From: Micrococcaceae bacterium RIT 802
GTDB taxonomy: Bacteria > Actinomycetota > Actinomycetes > Actinomycetales > Micrococcaceae
Direction of reading: 5' to 3'
DNA: 64,000 bases
Assembly: GCA_016892645.1 (NCBI GenBank)
Contig: JAFEMX010000015.1
Span: 34,865-98,864, forward strand
Under the pieces are notes generated by a model. That model did not search any database and was not told the origin of the DNA. It saw nothing but the letters and a program-made list of their open reading frames with translations. The position numbers were made by a program, and so were the translations under genes. Of the stretch, positions 1-8,039 are shown piece after piece; position 1 is the stretch's first letter, and each line of letters starts with the position of its first letter.

Positions 1-135
1 GACGGCGTGCAACGCGAGGCCCTCGACGCCGCGCGACGCGAGGTCCTGGCCATGCGTCGGGAACCGGGCATGGACCCGGAAGCCGTGGACCGGGTGCTGC
101 GGCGCCTGGACCTGCGCACCGTCACCCTCGGCTAG
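1..135 (+). CDS. C-terminal end of a probable Na+/H+ antiporter (CPA1-like), cut by window edge
   Basis: Only the last 44 codons are present, open from base 1 to a TAG at 133-135. The tail is charged and helical: an alanine/arginine-rich helix (AARREVLAMRREPGMD) followed by a short helix ending LRRLDLRTVTLG. This helix-turn-helix tail with a terminal LDL motif is typical of the cytosolic C-terminus of actinobacterial CPA1 sodium/proton exchangers. No membrane segment lies inside the window, so the assignment rests on the tail alone and is tentative. It converges with the YchJ gene, whose stop lies 3 bases away, leaving no room for an intergenic terminator. Confidence 0.45.
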   Translation, partial: DGVQREALDAARREVLAMRREPGMDPEAVDRVLRRLDLRTVTLG

Positions 136-138
136 CGG

Positions 139-555
139 CTACAACGCGTCGAGGTAGTACCAGCGTCCGCCCTCCCGGACGAAGCTGCTGCGCTCGCGCT
201 GGACGCCCCGCTCGCCGCCACTGCGGTAGTGCGCGGCGAACTCGACGATCCCGGCGTCGTCGAACGGGCCGCCGTCGACGGTGTCCACGATGTCCAGCCG
301 CCGCCAGGCCATCTCCGGGTCCAGCTCGAGCATCTCCGGGCGGGTCGAGGGGTGCCAGCTGTCCAGCAGGTAGTCGACGTTCCCCACGACGAAGGCGCTG
401 TAGCGCGAGCGCATGTGAGCCTCCGCCGTCACCGCACCCGGCCCGCCGGCCGCCCGGTCGGCGTGGACCTTCCCGCAGCAGTCCCCGAAGACCTCGCCGG
501 AGAGACAGGGGCAGCGTGCCCCGCCGTCGTACTCCGGGGTGGATCCGCCGCTCAC
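139..555 (-). CDS. YchJ family (UPF0225) protein with SEC-C metal-binding motif
   Basis: 138 residues. Residues 15-28 carry the zinc-binding SEC-C pattern (CPCLSGEVFGDCCGK), followed by the YchJ core with MRSRYSAFVVGNVDYLLDSWH, in which the RYSAF segment is diagnostic. The C-terminal half forms the NTF2-like fold (GIVEFAAHYRSGG, ending RWYYLDAL). The biochemical role of the family is unknown; SEC-C motifs bind zinc and often mediate protein contacts. The start codon overlaps the stop of the upstream small membrane-protein gene (ATGA), so the two are probably co-translated. Length is normal for the family. Confidence 0.85.
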   Translation of the reverse strand: MSGGSTPEYDGGARCPCLSGEVFGDCCGKVHADRAAGGPGAVTAEAHMRSRYSAFVVGNVDYLLDSWHPSTRPEMLELDPEMAWRRLDIVDTVDGGPFDDAGIVEFAAHYRSGGERGVQRERSSFVREGGRWYYLDAL

Positions 556-743
556 TCGCCGCCGGTCCGGTGGTGCCGGTGGGGGCGAACAGCGGGGGCG
601 GCGACGGGGGTGGCGGCGCGGTCGTCGCGGCGCTTGCGCAGCACCATGCGGACCATCCCGAACGCCATGCCGAGACCGAGAACGAGGGGCAGGACCGACC
701 TGGAGGCGGCCCCGGTTCCGGGGGTTTGCCGTTGCTGTGCCAT
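552..743 (-). CDS. small single-pass membrane protein
   Basis: 63 residues starting at the ATG at 741-743. One hydrophobic segment (about residues 17-34, SVLPLVLGLGMAFGMVRMV) is followed by a basic stretch RKRRDD, so the C-terminus should be cytoplasmic by the positive-inside rule. The tail is proline- and histidine-rich. It overlaps the start of the YchJ gene by four bases (ATGA), which supports it being a real, translated gene. No family recognised. Confidence 0.5.
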   Translation of the reverse strand: MAQQRQTPGTGAASRSVLPLVLGLGMAFGMVRMVLRKRRDDRAATPVAAPAVRPHRHHRTGGE

Positions 744-827
744 GGACCCAGCGTAGGCGCGGGCGGCGGTCCGGGACAGGGCCCGGTGGGGTGCGTCACG
801 CCGGGGCGGCGCGGCGGGCAAACCCGG

Positions 828-833
828 TAGACT
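828..833 (+). promoter_or_regulatory. candidate -10 element upstream of purS
   Basis: TAGACT matches the actinobacterial -10 consensus (TANNNT) and lies about 90 bases before the purS start in the only sizeable gap upstream of purSQL. No convincing -35 is visible. No PurR-like palindrome was found in the 180-base gap. Confidence 0.35.
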
Positions 834-924
834 GGCAGGGCAAGCTCGCGGAGCGCCTCCATCCCGGCGTGAGACGGCACCTCCGCAGGCGTTCCCATCC
901 CCCTCGCGCACAGGAGACCCCCGG

Positions 925-1179
925 ATGCCCCGCATCGTTGTTGATGTCATGCCCAAGCCAGAAATCCTCGACCCCCAGGGCAAGGCCATCGTCGGCGCAT
1001 TGCCCCGCTTGGGCTTCGACGCCTTCTCCGGCGTCCGCCAGGGCAAGCGCTTCGAACTGACCGTCGACGGCGAGGTCACCGAGGAGATCCTGGCCCAGGC
1101 CCGCACCGCCGCCGAGACCCTGCTGTCCAACCCGGTGATCGAAGACGTCGTCAACGTCGAGGTCGTCGCCGAGGCATGA
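925..1179 (+). CDS. purS: phosphoribosylformylglycinamidine synthase subunit PurS
   Basis: 84 residues, the usual PurS length. PurS is the small structural subunit that joins PurQ and PurL to form FGAM synthase (step 4 of de novo purine synthesis: FGAR + glutamine + ATP to FGAM). The sequence has the family pattern: an N-terminal strand [17 protein letters not shown], the central [16 protein letters not shown] motif, and a C-terminal [13 protein letters not shown]. The ATG at 925 follows a purine-rich CAGGAGA about ten bases upstream. Its stop overlaps the purQ start (ATGA), indicating translational coupling in a purS-purQ-purL operon. Confidence 0.97.
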   Translation: MPRIVVDVMPKPEILDPQGKAIVGALPRLGFDAFSGVRQGKRFELTVDGEVTEEILAQARTAAETLLSNPVIEDVVNVEVVAEA

Positions 1180-1946
1180 GCAGCAACGAGATTCCCCTGA
1201 TCGGCGACTACAGCACGCCGGACACCGCACTCAGTGGCGCCCGCATCGGCGTCGTCTCCTTCCCCGGCACCCTGGACGACCGCGACGCCGCCCGCGCGGT
1301 CCGCCTGGCCGGCGCCGAGCCGGTGGCCCTGTGGCACGCCGACGACTCCCTGGGCGACGTCGACGCCGTGGTCATCCCCGGCGGGTTCTCCTACGGCGAC
1401 TACCTGCGCGCCGGCGCCATCGCCCGGTTCGCCCCGATGATGTCCCGCATCGTCGACGCCGCGAACTCCGACGCCAGGCTGCCCGTGCTGGGCATCTGCA
1501 ACGGCTTCCAGATCCTCACCGAGGCGCACCTGCTGCCCGGCTCGATGATCAAGAACGACCACCTGAAGTTCATCTGCCGCGACCAGGTGCTGCGCGTGGA
1601 GAACAACAGCACCACGTGGACCAACCAGTACGGGATCGGCCAGGAAATCACCGTCGTGCTGAAGAACCAGGACGGCCAGTACGTCGCCGACGAGAAGACC
1701 CTCGACGCCCTCGAGGCCGAGGGCCAGGTGGCCCTGCGCTACGTCGGCTGGAACCCCAACGGCTCGCGCCGCGACATCGCCGGCATCACCAACGCCGCGG
1801 GCAACGTCGTCGGGCTCATGCCCCACCCCGAACACGCGGTCGAGGCCGGCTACGGCCCGACCACCGACGCCGGCACCCACACCGGAACCGACGGCCTGGG
1901 CTTCTTCGCCTCCGTCCTGAGCACCCTGGTGGGAGGCACCAAATGA
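1176..1946 (+). CDS. purQ: phosphoribosylformylglycinamidine synthase subunit PurQ (glutaminase)
   Basis: 256 residues. Class I glutamine amidotransferase that hydrolyses glutamine and channels ammonia to PurL. The nucleophile is Cys108 in [11 protein letters not shown] and the His/Glu pair is in MPHPEH (about residues 217-219). The N-terminus has [12 protein letters not shown], typical of PurQ. The start codon overlaps the purS stop by four bases and the stop overlaps the purL start by four bases. Slightly longer than many PurQ proteins because of a 20-residue leader before [12 protein letters not shown]. Confidence 0.97.
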   Translation: MSSNEIPLIGDYSTPDTALSGARIGVVSFPGTLDDRDAARAVRLAGAEPVALWHADDSLGDVDAVVIPGGFSYGDYLRAGAIARFAPMMSRIVDAANSDARLPVLGICNGFQILTEAHLLPGSMIKNDHLKFICRDQVLRVENNSTTWTNQYGIGQEITVVLKNQDGQYVADEKTLDALEAEGQVALRYVGWNPNGSRRDIAGITNAAGNVVGLMPHPEHAVEAGYGPTTDAGTHTGTDGLGFFASVLSTLVGGTK

Positions 1947-4243
1947 GCCAGCAGTTCAACATCGACACCGTCGACAACGCAGCAGCCACCCCGGAGACGG
2001 AGCTGCCGTGGGCCGAGCTGGGCCTGAAGCAGAACGAGTACGACGACGTCGTGAAGGTCCTCGGGCGCCGCCCGACCGCCGCCGAACTCGCCATGTACTC
2101 GGTCATGTGGTCCGAGCACTGCTCCTACAAGTCCTCCAAGAACCACCTGCGCCAGTTCGGCGAGAAGGTCACCGAGGAGATGAAGAAGGACATGCTGGTG
2201 GGCATCGGCGAGAACGCCGGCGTCACCAACCTCGGCGACGGCTGGGCCGTGACCTTCAAGATCGAATCGCACAACTCGCCGTCGTTCGTCGAGCCCTTCC
2301 AGGGTGCGGCCACCGGCATCGGCGGGATCGTGCGCGACATCATCTCCATGGGCGCCCGCCCCGTCGCGGTGATGGACCCGCTGCGCTTCGGCGCCATCGA
2401 CCACCCGGACACCGCCCGCGTCATGCACGGAGCGGTCGCCGGGATCGGCTCCTACGGCAACTCGCTGGGCCTGCCGAACATCGGCGGCGAAATGGTGTTC
2501 GACTCCGTCTACCAGGGCAACCCGCTGGTCAACGCGCTGGCCGTGGGCGTCATGCGCCACGAGGACATCCGCCTGGCCAACGCCTCCGGGAAGGGCAACA
2601 AGGTCGTCCTCTTCGGTGCGCGCACCGGCGGCGACGGCATCGGCGGCGCGTCCGTGCTGGCCTCCGAGTCCTTCGACGCGACCAAGCCGTCCAAGCGCCC
2701 CGCGGTGCAGGTCGGGGACCCGTTCGCGGAGAAGGTGCTCATCGAGTGCTGCCTCGAGCTGTTCAAGGGATCGCTCGTCGAGGGCATCCAGGACCTCGGT
2801 GCCGCCGGCATCTCCTGCGCCACGTCCGAGCTGGCCTCCAACGGCGACGGCGGCATGCAGGTCGAACTGACCTCCGTGCTGCTGCGCGACCCGACGCTGA
2901 CCCCGGGCGAGATCCTGATGTCCGAGTCGCAGGAACGCATGATGGCTGTCGTCTCCCCGGAGAACGCCGAGGCGTTCGAGGCCGTCATGGACAAGTGGGC
3001 CGTGGAGTACTCCTGGCTCGGCGAGGTCACCGACTCCGGCCGGCTGGTCATCACCTGGGACGGCGAGGTCATCGTCGACGTGGACCCGCGCACCGTCGCC
3101 CACGACGGACCGGTCTACGACCGCCCGTACGCCCGCCCGGACTGGCAGGACGCCCTGCAGGCCGACACGTTCAAGGCCTCACCGGCCGGCGTCAACCTGC
3201 CCTCGCTGGGCGAGGAGCTCAAGGCAGCGGTGCTGGAACTGGTCGCCTCGCCGAACATGTGCGACAAGTCCTGGATCACCAACCAGTACGACCGCTACGT
3301 CGGCGGCAACACCGCCCTGGCCACCCCCGACGACGCGGGCGTCATCCGCGTCGACGAGCAGACCGGCCTCGGCGTCGCCCTGGCCACCGACGCCAACGGC
3401 CGCTACGCCTACCTGGACCCGTACCACGGCGCCCAGCTGGCCCTGGCCGAGGCGTTCCGCAACGTCGCCACCACCGGCGCCATCCCGATGGCCGTCTCCG
3501 ACTGCCTGAACTTCGGCTCCCCCGAGGACCCGGACGTCATGTGGCAGCTCGCCGAGTCCATCCGCGGCCTCTCCGACGCCTGCATGGAGCTCGGGATCCC
3601 GGTCACCGGCGGCAACGTCTCCCTCTACAACCAGACCGGCACCACCCCGATCCACCCCTCCCCCGTGGTCGCGGTGCTCGGCAAGTTCGACGACGTCGCC
3701 CGCCGCACCCCCTCGGGCTGGCACACCAGCGCCGACGGCCAGGCCCTGTACCTGCTGGGTACGACGGCGGATGAGCTGGATGGCTCCGAGTTCGCCAACC
3801 TGCGCGGGCACCTGGGCGGGCTGCCGCCCAAGGTGGACCTTGCCGCGGAGAAGCTGCTCGGCGACCTGCTGATCAACGCCTCGCGCGACGGCATGATCGA
3901 CTCGGCGCACGACCTCTCCGAGGGCGGCCTCGCCGCCGGCCTGGTGGAGATGTCGCTGCGCTACGGCGTTGGCGCCCGGGTCGCGTTGGATGACCTGTGC
4001 GAGCGGGACGGCGTGGATACCTTCACCGCACTGTTCTCCGAGTCCCAGGCCCGCGCCGTCGTCGCCGTGCCGCGCTCGGAGGAGGTCCGCTTCAACGACA
4101 TGACCAGCGCCCGCGGCTTCCCCGTGGTCCGCCTGGGCATCGTTGACGCGGCCTCGGATTCCCTGGAGGTCCAGGGGCAGTTCACCGCCAGCATCGCCGA
4201 ATTGCGCGAGGCCCACGAGGGCACCCTGCCGAAGTACTTCTGA
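1943..4243 (+). CDS. purL: phosphoribosylformylglycinamidine synthase subunit PurL
   Basis: 766 residues, the small (bacterial/PurSQL-type) PurL. It is the ATP-dependent synthetase that converts FGAR to FGAM using ammonia from PurQ. Visible motifs are [16 protein letters not shown] (residues 51-66), the substrate loop [14 protein letters not shown] with His110, two AIRS-like halves, and the second-half motif [13 protein letters not shown]. The start was chosen at the ATG overlapping the purQ stop; the reading frame runs further upstream but that part lies inside purQ. The N-terminal 45 residues have a decayed second copy near 5.7 kb (separate entry). A strong hairpin follows 20 bases after the stop. 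Confidence 0.97.
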   Translation: MSQQFNIDTVDNAAATPETELPWAELGLKQNEYDDVVKVLGRRPTAAELAMYSVMWSEHCSYKSSKNHLRQFGEKVTEEMKKDMLVGIGENAGVTNLGDGWAVTFKIESHNSPSFVEPFQGAATGIGGIVRDIISMGARPVAVMDPLRFGAIDHPDTARVMHGAVAGIGSYGNSLGLPNIGGEMVFDSVYQGNPLVNALAVGVMRHEDIRLANASGKGNKVVLFGARTGGDGIGGASVLASESFDATKPSKRPAVQVGDPFAEKVLIECCLELFKGSLVEGIQDLGAAGISCATSELASNGDGGMQVELTSVLLRDPTLTPGEILMSESQERMMAVVSPENAEAFEAVMDKWAVEYSWLGEVTDSGRLVITWDGEVIVDVDPRTVAHDGPVYDRPYARPDWQDALQADTFKASPAGVNLPSLGEELKAAVLELVASPNMCDKSWITNQYDRYVGGNTALATPDDAGVIRVDEQTGLGVALATDANGRYAYLDPYHGAQLALAEAFRNVATTGAIPMAVSDCLNFGSPEDPDVMWQLAESIRGLSDACMELGIPVTGGNVSLYNQTGTTPIHPSPVVAVLGKFDDVARRTPSGWHTSADGQALYLLGTTADELDGSEFANLRGHLGGLPPKVDLAAEKLLGDLLINASRDGMIDSAHDLSEGGLAAGLVEMSLRYGVGARVALDDLCERDGVDTFTALFSESQARAVVAVPRSEEVRFNDMTSARGFPVVRLGIVDAASDSLEVQGQFTASIAELREAHEGTLPKYF

Positions 4244-4262
4244 TCGGCTAGCGCAGCTACAC

Positions 4263-4295
4263 CAGCGGCCCGGCGGGAATTCCGCCGGGCCGCTG
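4263..4295 (+). terminator. strong stem-loop terminator after purSQL
   Basis: 14-bp perfect stem CAGCGGCCCGGCGG / CCGCCGGGCCGCTG with loop GAATT, 19 bases after the purL stop and followed by a short T-rich TGTGTTC. The gene on the other strand ends at 4326, so it can serve both directions. Confidence 0.8.
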
Positions 4296-4325
4296 CTGTG
4301 TTCATCGCCGTGCGCGGACGGGCGC

Positions 4326-4610
4326 TCAGGCCTCCCAGCCGCGGTGTTGTGCCCACAGTTCGCCACCACGGAGTGCCGCCGCGTCAATGAGTTCGCGGAT
4401 GCCTGGCACATCGCGCACCGGGAAGGAGACGTAGGTTCCGCGTCCTCCCTCAACGGGTTTGCCATAGGCCTTGGCCGCCAGCCCGCCGTCGGGGAGCAGG
4501 CGAACGGTGATCGTCTGCAGTTCGAATTCCTCGCCGCGCCGGACATCGGTCCATCGCATTTCTTCGGGGATGACCACGTTGAGGGCCATGGCCTTCACCT
4601 CGACGTCCAT
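4326..4610 (-). CDS. conserved hypothetical protein, 94 aa
   Basis: 94 residues from the ATG at 4608-4610, which follows the upstream stop with one base between (TGACATG). An earlier in-frame ATG at 4673 would overlap the upstream gene by about 60 bases. The protein is soluble with alternating strands (FELQTITVRLLPDGGLAAKAYG) and a C-terminal helix ending LWAQHRGWEA. No family recognised. It is the last gene of a tight three-gene cluster behind two membrane proteins. Confidence 0.6.
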   Translation of the reverse strand: MDVEVKAMALNVVIPEEMRWTDVRRGEEFELQTITVRLLPDGGLAAKAYGKPVEGGRGTYVSFPVRDVPGIRELIDAAALRGGELWAQHRGWEA

Positions 4611-4611
4611 G

Positions 4612-5136
4612 TCAGGCACTCCCCACGGGAACACCGCCCTGGTGCTGGGCCGGTAATTCGTCGAGGTCGGCAAGGACCGCCAGGCTTCCCGCTACCAGGC
4701 CGATCGCCGTATGCGGGAGCAGCGTCCCCTGGCGGGCCATCCTGTTGCCAAATCGGTGGATCCACCGTTCAGTAGCGAGGCTGAGGCCGATTCCGGCCAC
4801 GAGAAGTGCCCCGCCCATGCCAAACACCAGGGCGGGCTTGGTGTTCCGCCGCCCGTCAACGGTGCCGGACGACGCCGGCGCGCCCTGATCTGGTTGCGTC
4901 GTCTTCGACTCTTCGTCGCCGGAGACCGCCAGCGTCGAGGACCTGGCGGGCCCCCACACCAGGGCCACCGCGCCGGCGGCGCTCACCGCGGTTTTGGCCA
5001 CAGCCCGAGGCCCCTTGCCGTGCACGTAGTCGGGCACTGCGTACCAGAGCGCCACCGTCACGCCAGCGATGCTCGCCCTCAGCAGGGGTGCGGGCGCTGC
5101 ACCCGAGACGTCGGTGGGGTCGAGATGGTGCGTCAT
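4612..5136 (-). CDS. membrane protein of unknown function, 174 aa
   Basis: 174 residues from the ATG that overlaps the upstream stop by four bases (ATGA); a longer frame upstream lies inside the neighbouring gene and is arginine-rich, hence not coding. Hydrophobic segments are seen at about residues 18-35 (LLRASIAGVTVALWYAV), 45-60 (TAVSAAGAVALVWG), 95-115 (PALVFGMGGALLVAGIGLSLA) and 135-150 (AIGLVAGSLAVLA), separated by a charged loop with DEESKTTQPDQG. No recognised domain. Part of a three-gene minus-strand cluster. Confidence 0.65.
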   Translation of the reverse strand: MTHHLDPTDVSGAAPAPLLRASIAGVTVALWYAVPDYVHGKGPRAVAKTAVSAAGAVALVWGPARSSTLAVSGDEESKTTQPDQGAPASSGTVDGRRNTKPALVFGMGGALLVAGIGLSLATERWIHRFGNRMARQGTLLPHTAIGLVAGSLAVLADLDELPAQHQGGVPVGSA

Positions 5137-5618
5137 TCCTGGACATTCTGCGCGGCGATAGCGGAGGGCTGCTTGGCATGTCGTGCCCAGAAGGCATCGA
5201 GGGCGGGACCGCCGATGACACTCACGAGGAACAGCATGGCTGCGGTGGCGACGGGGATCCCCCACCCGCCGCGAGCAGAGTACAGGGCTGCACCGAGTCC
5301 TGCCAGCACGGCAATGAGCAAGACTCCGCCGACGTGGGGCAACCACATGATGCCGATCAGTTTCAGTGACCGGACCGCACGGGGCTGTTTTCGCGCTGCA
5401 GTGATCCCGATCGCCAACAAGAGGAGCGGGACCATCAGGAACATCGCCAACGGCGGCAGCAGGTCGCCGGCCAGCGGGATGAGCCCGAAGACGGCGAGCA
5501 TGGCGCCCAACATGGTCCAGTAGCGGCGCGGCCGCCGCAAATCATCGTTGTTCGGACCCCGGACGGAATCAACGGAGTCGCCGGCGCCGACATTCGGGGT
5601 GCTGGGGTAGTACTCCAT
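5133..5618 (-). CDS. multi-pass membrane protein of unknown function
   Basis: 161 residues from the ATG of MEYYPSTPN; a start nine codons earlier (5645) is possible. Four hydrophobic segments are visible: YWTMLGAMLAVFGLIPLAG, LAMFLMVPLLLLAIGI, IMWLPHVGGVLLIAVLAGLGAAL and WGIPVATAAMLFLVSVI. The N-terminus is acidic and probably cytoplasmic. First gene of the minus-strand cluster with the two small genes downstream, coupled by a four-base overlap. No family recognised. Confidence 0.65.
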   Translation of the reverse strand: MEYYPSTPNVGAGDSVDSVRGPNNDDLRRPRRYWTMLGAMLAVFGLIPLAGDLLPPLAMFLMVPLLLLAIGITAARKQPRAVRSLKLIGIMWLPHVGGVLLIAVLAGLGAALYSARGGWGIPVATAAMLFLVSVIGGPALDAFWARHAKQPSAIAAQNVQE

Positions 5619-5683
5619 CCAGCCACGATATCGTCGTCGTTCCACCGGCGAAACCCTGACCGGTGGCCGTCTCTGCCAAACGC

Positions 5684-5811
5684 CAGCAGTTCACGATCGA
5701 CACGGTCGAGAACGCCACGTCCCGATCGCCGAGCTGCCCTGGACGGAGTTGTGCGTGGAGCAACATGAGTACGCCGATGCCGTTAGGGTCCTCGGGCGAC
5801 GACCGACATCG
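5684..5811 (+). pseudogene. decayed, frameshifted duplicate of the purL N-terminus
   Basis: Conceptual translation gives QQFTIDTVENAT in one frame, then, after a +1 shift, IAELPWTELCVEQHEYADA and VRVLGRRPTS. This aligns end to end with residues 3-45 of the purL product in this window ([11 protein letters not shown]...[26 protein letters not shown]). There is a small deletion and frameshift near 5720. The copy stops abruptly at 5811, one base before the stop codon of the hydrolase pseudogene on the other strand. It is too diverged to be a recent duplication and too short to be functional; no PurL catalytic residues are included. Confidence 0.8.
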
Positions 5812-6547
5812 TCATTCCTGGGCGTCCTCGAAGAACCCGGCGAGCTCCGCGGTGAGCGCCTCCGGCGCGTCCTCGGCCATATGGTGCCCGGAATCGATGC
5901 CATGGCCGCTCGCGTCCACGGCCCATCCGCGCCAGATCTCCACCGGATCGCCGTGCAGCTGTTCGAGGTCGTCGCGCAGGGAGCAGGGGGACCTCGATCT
6001 TTCGTCCCATGCGTTCCGGGTCGCCGTGGTACCAGGCCTCGGGGTCGGCGTTGATGACCCGTTCGGGGATGTCGGGCTGGGCGTAGAAGAACCAATGCCA
6101 CCAGGCGGTGGCGAAGGCCTCGTCGGTGCGTTCCAGGTGCTCCACGATGGGCAGGCAATCCAGCAGGGCCAGCCGGTTCAGCCTCCGGGGGTGGTCCATG
6201 GCCATCCGGTATGCGACATAGCTGCCCCGGTCGTGCCCGGCGATGGAGAATCGGCCGATGCCCAGCGCGTCCATGACGGCCACGAGGTCGCGGCCCATGG
6301 CCCGTTTCGATGCCGGCGCATGGTCTGCGGCCGGGGCCGGCCCGCGCGAGGCACCCTGTCCGCGCAGGTCGGGCACCACGACGCGGAAACCCAGCTCCAC
6401 CAGGGCCGGGGCGATGCGGTGCCAGGTTGCCCCGGTCCGCGGATGCCCATGCAGCAACAAGACCGCCCTGCCGCGTCCGGCGTGGCGCACATGGATGACG
6501 GCGTCTCCCACGGCGAGGTCCTCGACCGCGAAACCCTCGAACACCAC
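5812..6547 (-). pseudogene. alpha/beta hydrolase (haloacetate dehalogenase/epoxide hydrolase-like), frameshifted
   Basis: The N-terminal two thirds read through as a normal alpha/beta hydrolase: oxyanion-loop HGHPRTGATWHR, lid start VPDLRGQG, nucleophile elbow IAGHDRGSYVAYRMA (Asp nucleophile in GHDRG), and FFYAQPDIPERVI. After KIEVPLLP the frame changes. The missing part is readable in another frame as RDDLEQLHGDPVEIWRGWA followed by GHGIDSGHHMAEDAPEAL and a TGA at 5812-5814, which supplies the catalytic His (SGHHMAE). About a dozen bases that would encode the usual ALWG loop appear deleted. A sequencing error is possible, but the neighbouring purL scar makes a real lesion more likely. Confidence 0.7.
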
Positions 6548-6601
6548 TCCTCCTTCCCGTCCAGGCGGTTGGTGCGCCCCTGGCGGCCAGGACTGCTTCG
6601 G

Positions 6602-6805
6602 CTACTTCTTCGGCCGGTCGAACCCGATCAGCTTGTGCGTCCCATCGCAAAAGGGCTTGATCGCCGAACGACCGCAACGGCACAGCGCGACGGTTCCCCG
6701 GTCGTTGTCGATCTCCGCGCCGGTGCCGTCGGTGAGGCTGAAGTCCCCGCGCACCAACAGCGGGCCCTGCGGGCAAACCGTGATTGATGCGCCGTCAGAC
6801 TCCAT
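6602..6805 (-). CDS. CDGSH iron-sulfur domain protein
   Basis: 67 residues from the ATG of MESDGASITV. The C-terminal half carries the CDGSH signature C42-R-C44...PFCDGTH with Cys53 and His57, which ligates a 2Fe-2S cluster with three Cys and one His. Length is typical of stand-alone bacterial CDGSH proteins. Its start lies inside the end of the upstream diiron-enzyme gene (11-base overlap), so the two are translationally coupled. The pairing suggests it supplies electrons or iron-sulfur chemistry to the upstream enzyme; that role is inference. Confidence 0.9.
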   Translation of the reverse strand: MESDGASITVCPQGPLLVRGDFSLTDGTGAEIDNDRGTVALCRCGRSAIKPFCDGTHKLIGFDRPKK

Positions 6806-7922
6806 GGTCCGTTCCTTCCGCCTCCAGGGGCATGCGCAGCGAGCTGCGCCCCTGCTCCCAGGCCCCGAGTTGCCACGCACCCAGCAGGCCGTCCACCAGG
6901 CACACGGCGGCGGCACCGAAGAAGACCTGCCCCCGGGTCGCGGGGTCTGCCTCGATGAGGCCCCCGGCCATGTCGCGTCCGGCGATCTGCTCGTGCACGG
7001 CGTCTGCTTCGACGTGCTCGTCAAAATAGCCGGCGACGTCGTCGCCGAATCCGAGCCGGCGCAGACCACGGGAGTACTGGGAACTGGGAAGGGACGAGGT
7101 CATCTCATAGATGGCCAGATGCCCCAGCACCGCACCGCGCAGCCGGCGATGCAACCCGAACAGGGACATCAGGTTCACCGACGCCAGGCTAATGGCCGGC
7201 ACGTGCTCGATATGGGCACCGAAGCGGTGGTCCAGTCCCAGCCCGGCCATCGTCCGGGCAAAGAGCTCGGAGTGCATCCGGCCCGGACGGCCGTTGCCGT
7301 ACTCATCCATCTGGATTTCCACCAGCGCGGATTTCGCCCGTCCTTCCAACCGCGGGATGGCCCACGTATGCGGGTCCGCTTCCTTGAGCTGGTAGACGGA
7401 TTTGTGGGCCATCACTTCGCGCACCTGGTCCGTGGTGGCGTGGCGAAGGACGAAATCGGCGACCGACGGGCCATCGCCTCCCTCGGCCAGGGCGAACAGC
7501 GCGTCGGAGACCTCCTGGGCGGTCGTCGCCGTCTCGTCCACCGGGTCGATGGCCGTGCGCAGGCGGTCCTCGAACACCCGCTCGAGTTCGGCGCGGGCCC
7601 GCAACAGCTCGGGGTCCCATTCCCACGTGTCATCCACCCCGTCGAAACCGCGGTAATGCAGTTCGTAGCAGACGAAGAGCGCGAGCTGGAGGTCCTCGTC
7701 GAACAGCACGTCGGGGGTCTGCGCGGCGGCCAGCGAGGCAGCCTCCACCAGCCGTTGCCGGGACGCCTCCGGGTCCGTACCGGCGAGCAGCCCGCACAGC
7801 AGGGCACTGACGGGGCCGCGCTGTTGCGGAAGGGGCATCTGCCGGCTGCCCCGCCTGCTGGCGTCGGGCAGCGGATCGACACCGGTGGCGTCGTGGACCA
7901 TGGTTCCTGTCTGGTCGGACAT
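6795..7922 (-). CDS. iron-containing redox enzyme family protein (heme-oxygenase-like diiron oxidase)
   Basis: 375 residues. The sequence fits the actinobacterial iron-containing redox family with the heme-oxygenase-like diiron fold: candidate metal ligands sit in CYELHYRGF, in VEIQMDEYGNGRPGRMHSELF and in YFDEHVEADAVHEQ. The protein is helical throughout, with no signal peptide or membrane segment. An alternative start at MVHDATG (seven codons in) is possible. It overlaps the downstream CDGSH gene by 11 bases, a recurrent pairing in actinobacteria. The substrate is unknown; other members of this fold oxidise fatty acids or amino-acid-derived substrates. Confidence 0.8.
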   Translation of the reverse strand: MSDQTGTMVHDATGVDPLPDASRRGSRQMPLPQQRGPVSALLCGLLAGTDPEASRQRLVEAASLAAAQTPDVLFDEDLQLALFVCYELHYRGFDGVDDTWEWDPELLRARAELERVFEDRLRTAIDPVDETATTAQEVSDALFALAEGGDGPSVADFVLRHATTDQVREVMAHKSVYQLKEADPHTWAIPRLEGRAKSALVEIQMDEYGNGRPGRMHSELFARTMAGLGLDHRFGAHIEHVPAISLASVNLMSLFGLHRRLRGAVLGHLAIYEMTSSLPSSQYSRGLRRLGFGDDVAGYFDEHVEADAVHEQIAGRDMAGGLIEADPATRGQVFFGAAAVCLVDGLLGAWQLGAWEQGRSSLRMPLEAEGTDHGV

Positions 7923-8039
7923 CTGGGACCTCCATCGTTCGGCCTGGACCCGGCCCCTTCGGGGGCCGTGACAATAAGCCTACGGTTGGGCGCGAAGTCG
8001 AACTAGCGTTGGTGTACCCGGCGCCACGAGGAGGTTCAC

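Noticed and set aside
1850..3103. Long antisense frames opposite purL and other genes
   Set aside because: GC-rich genes produce long shadow frames with biased Gly/Arg/Asp composition. None has a recognisable domain, a ribosome site or conserved motifs.
5663..6787. Long plus-strand reading frame that starts with PurL-like residues
   Set aside because: Only the first 12 codons after the start are PurL-like. The rest is antisense to the hydrolase and CDGSH genes and has no coding character.
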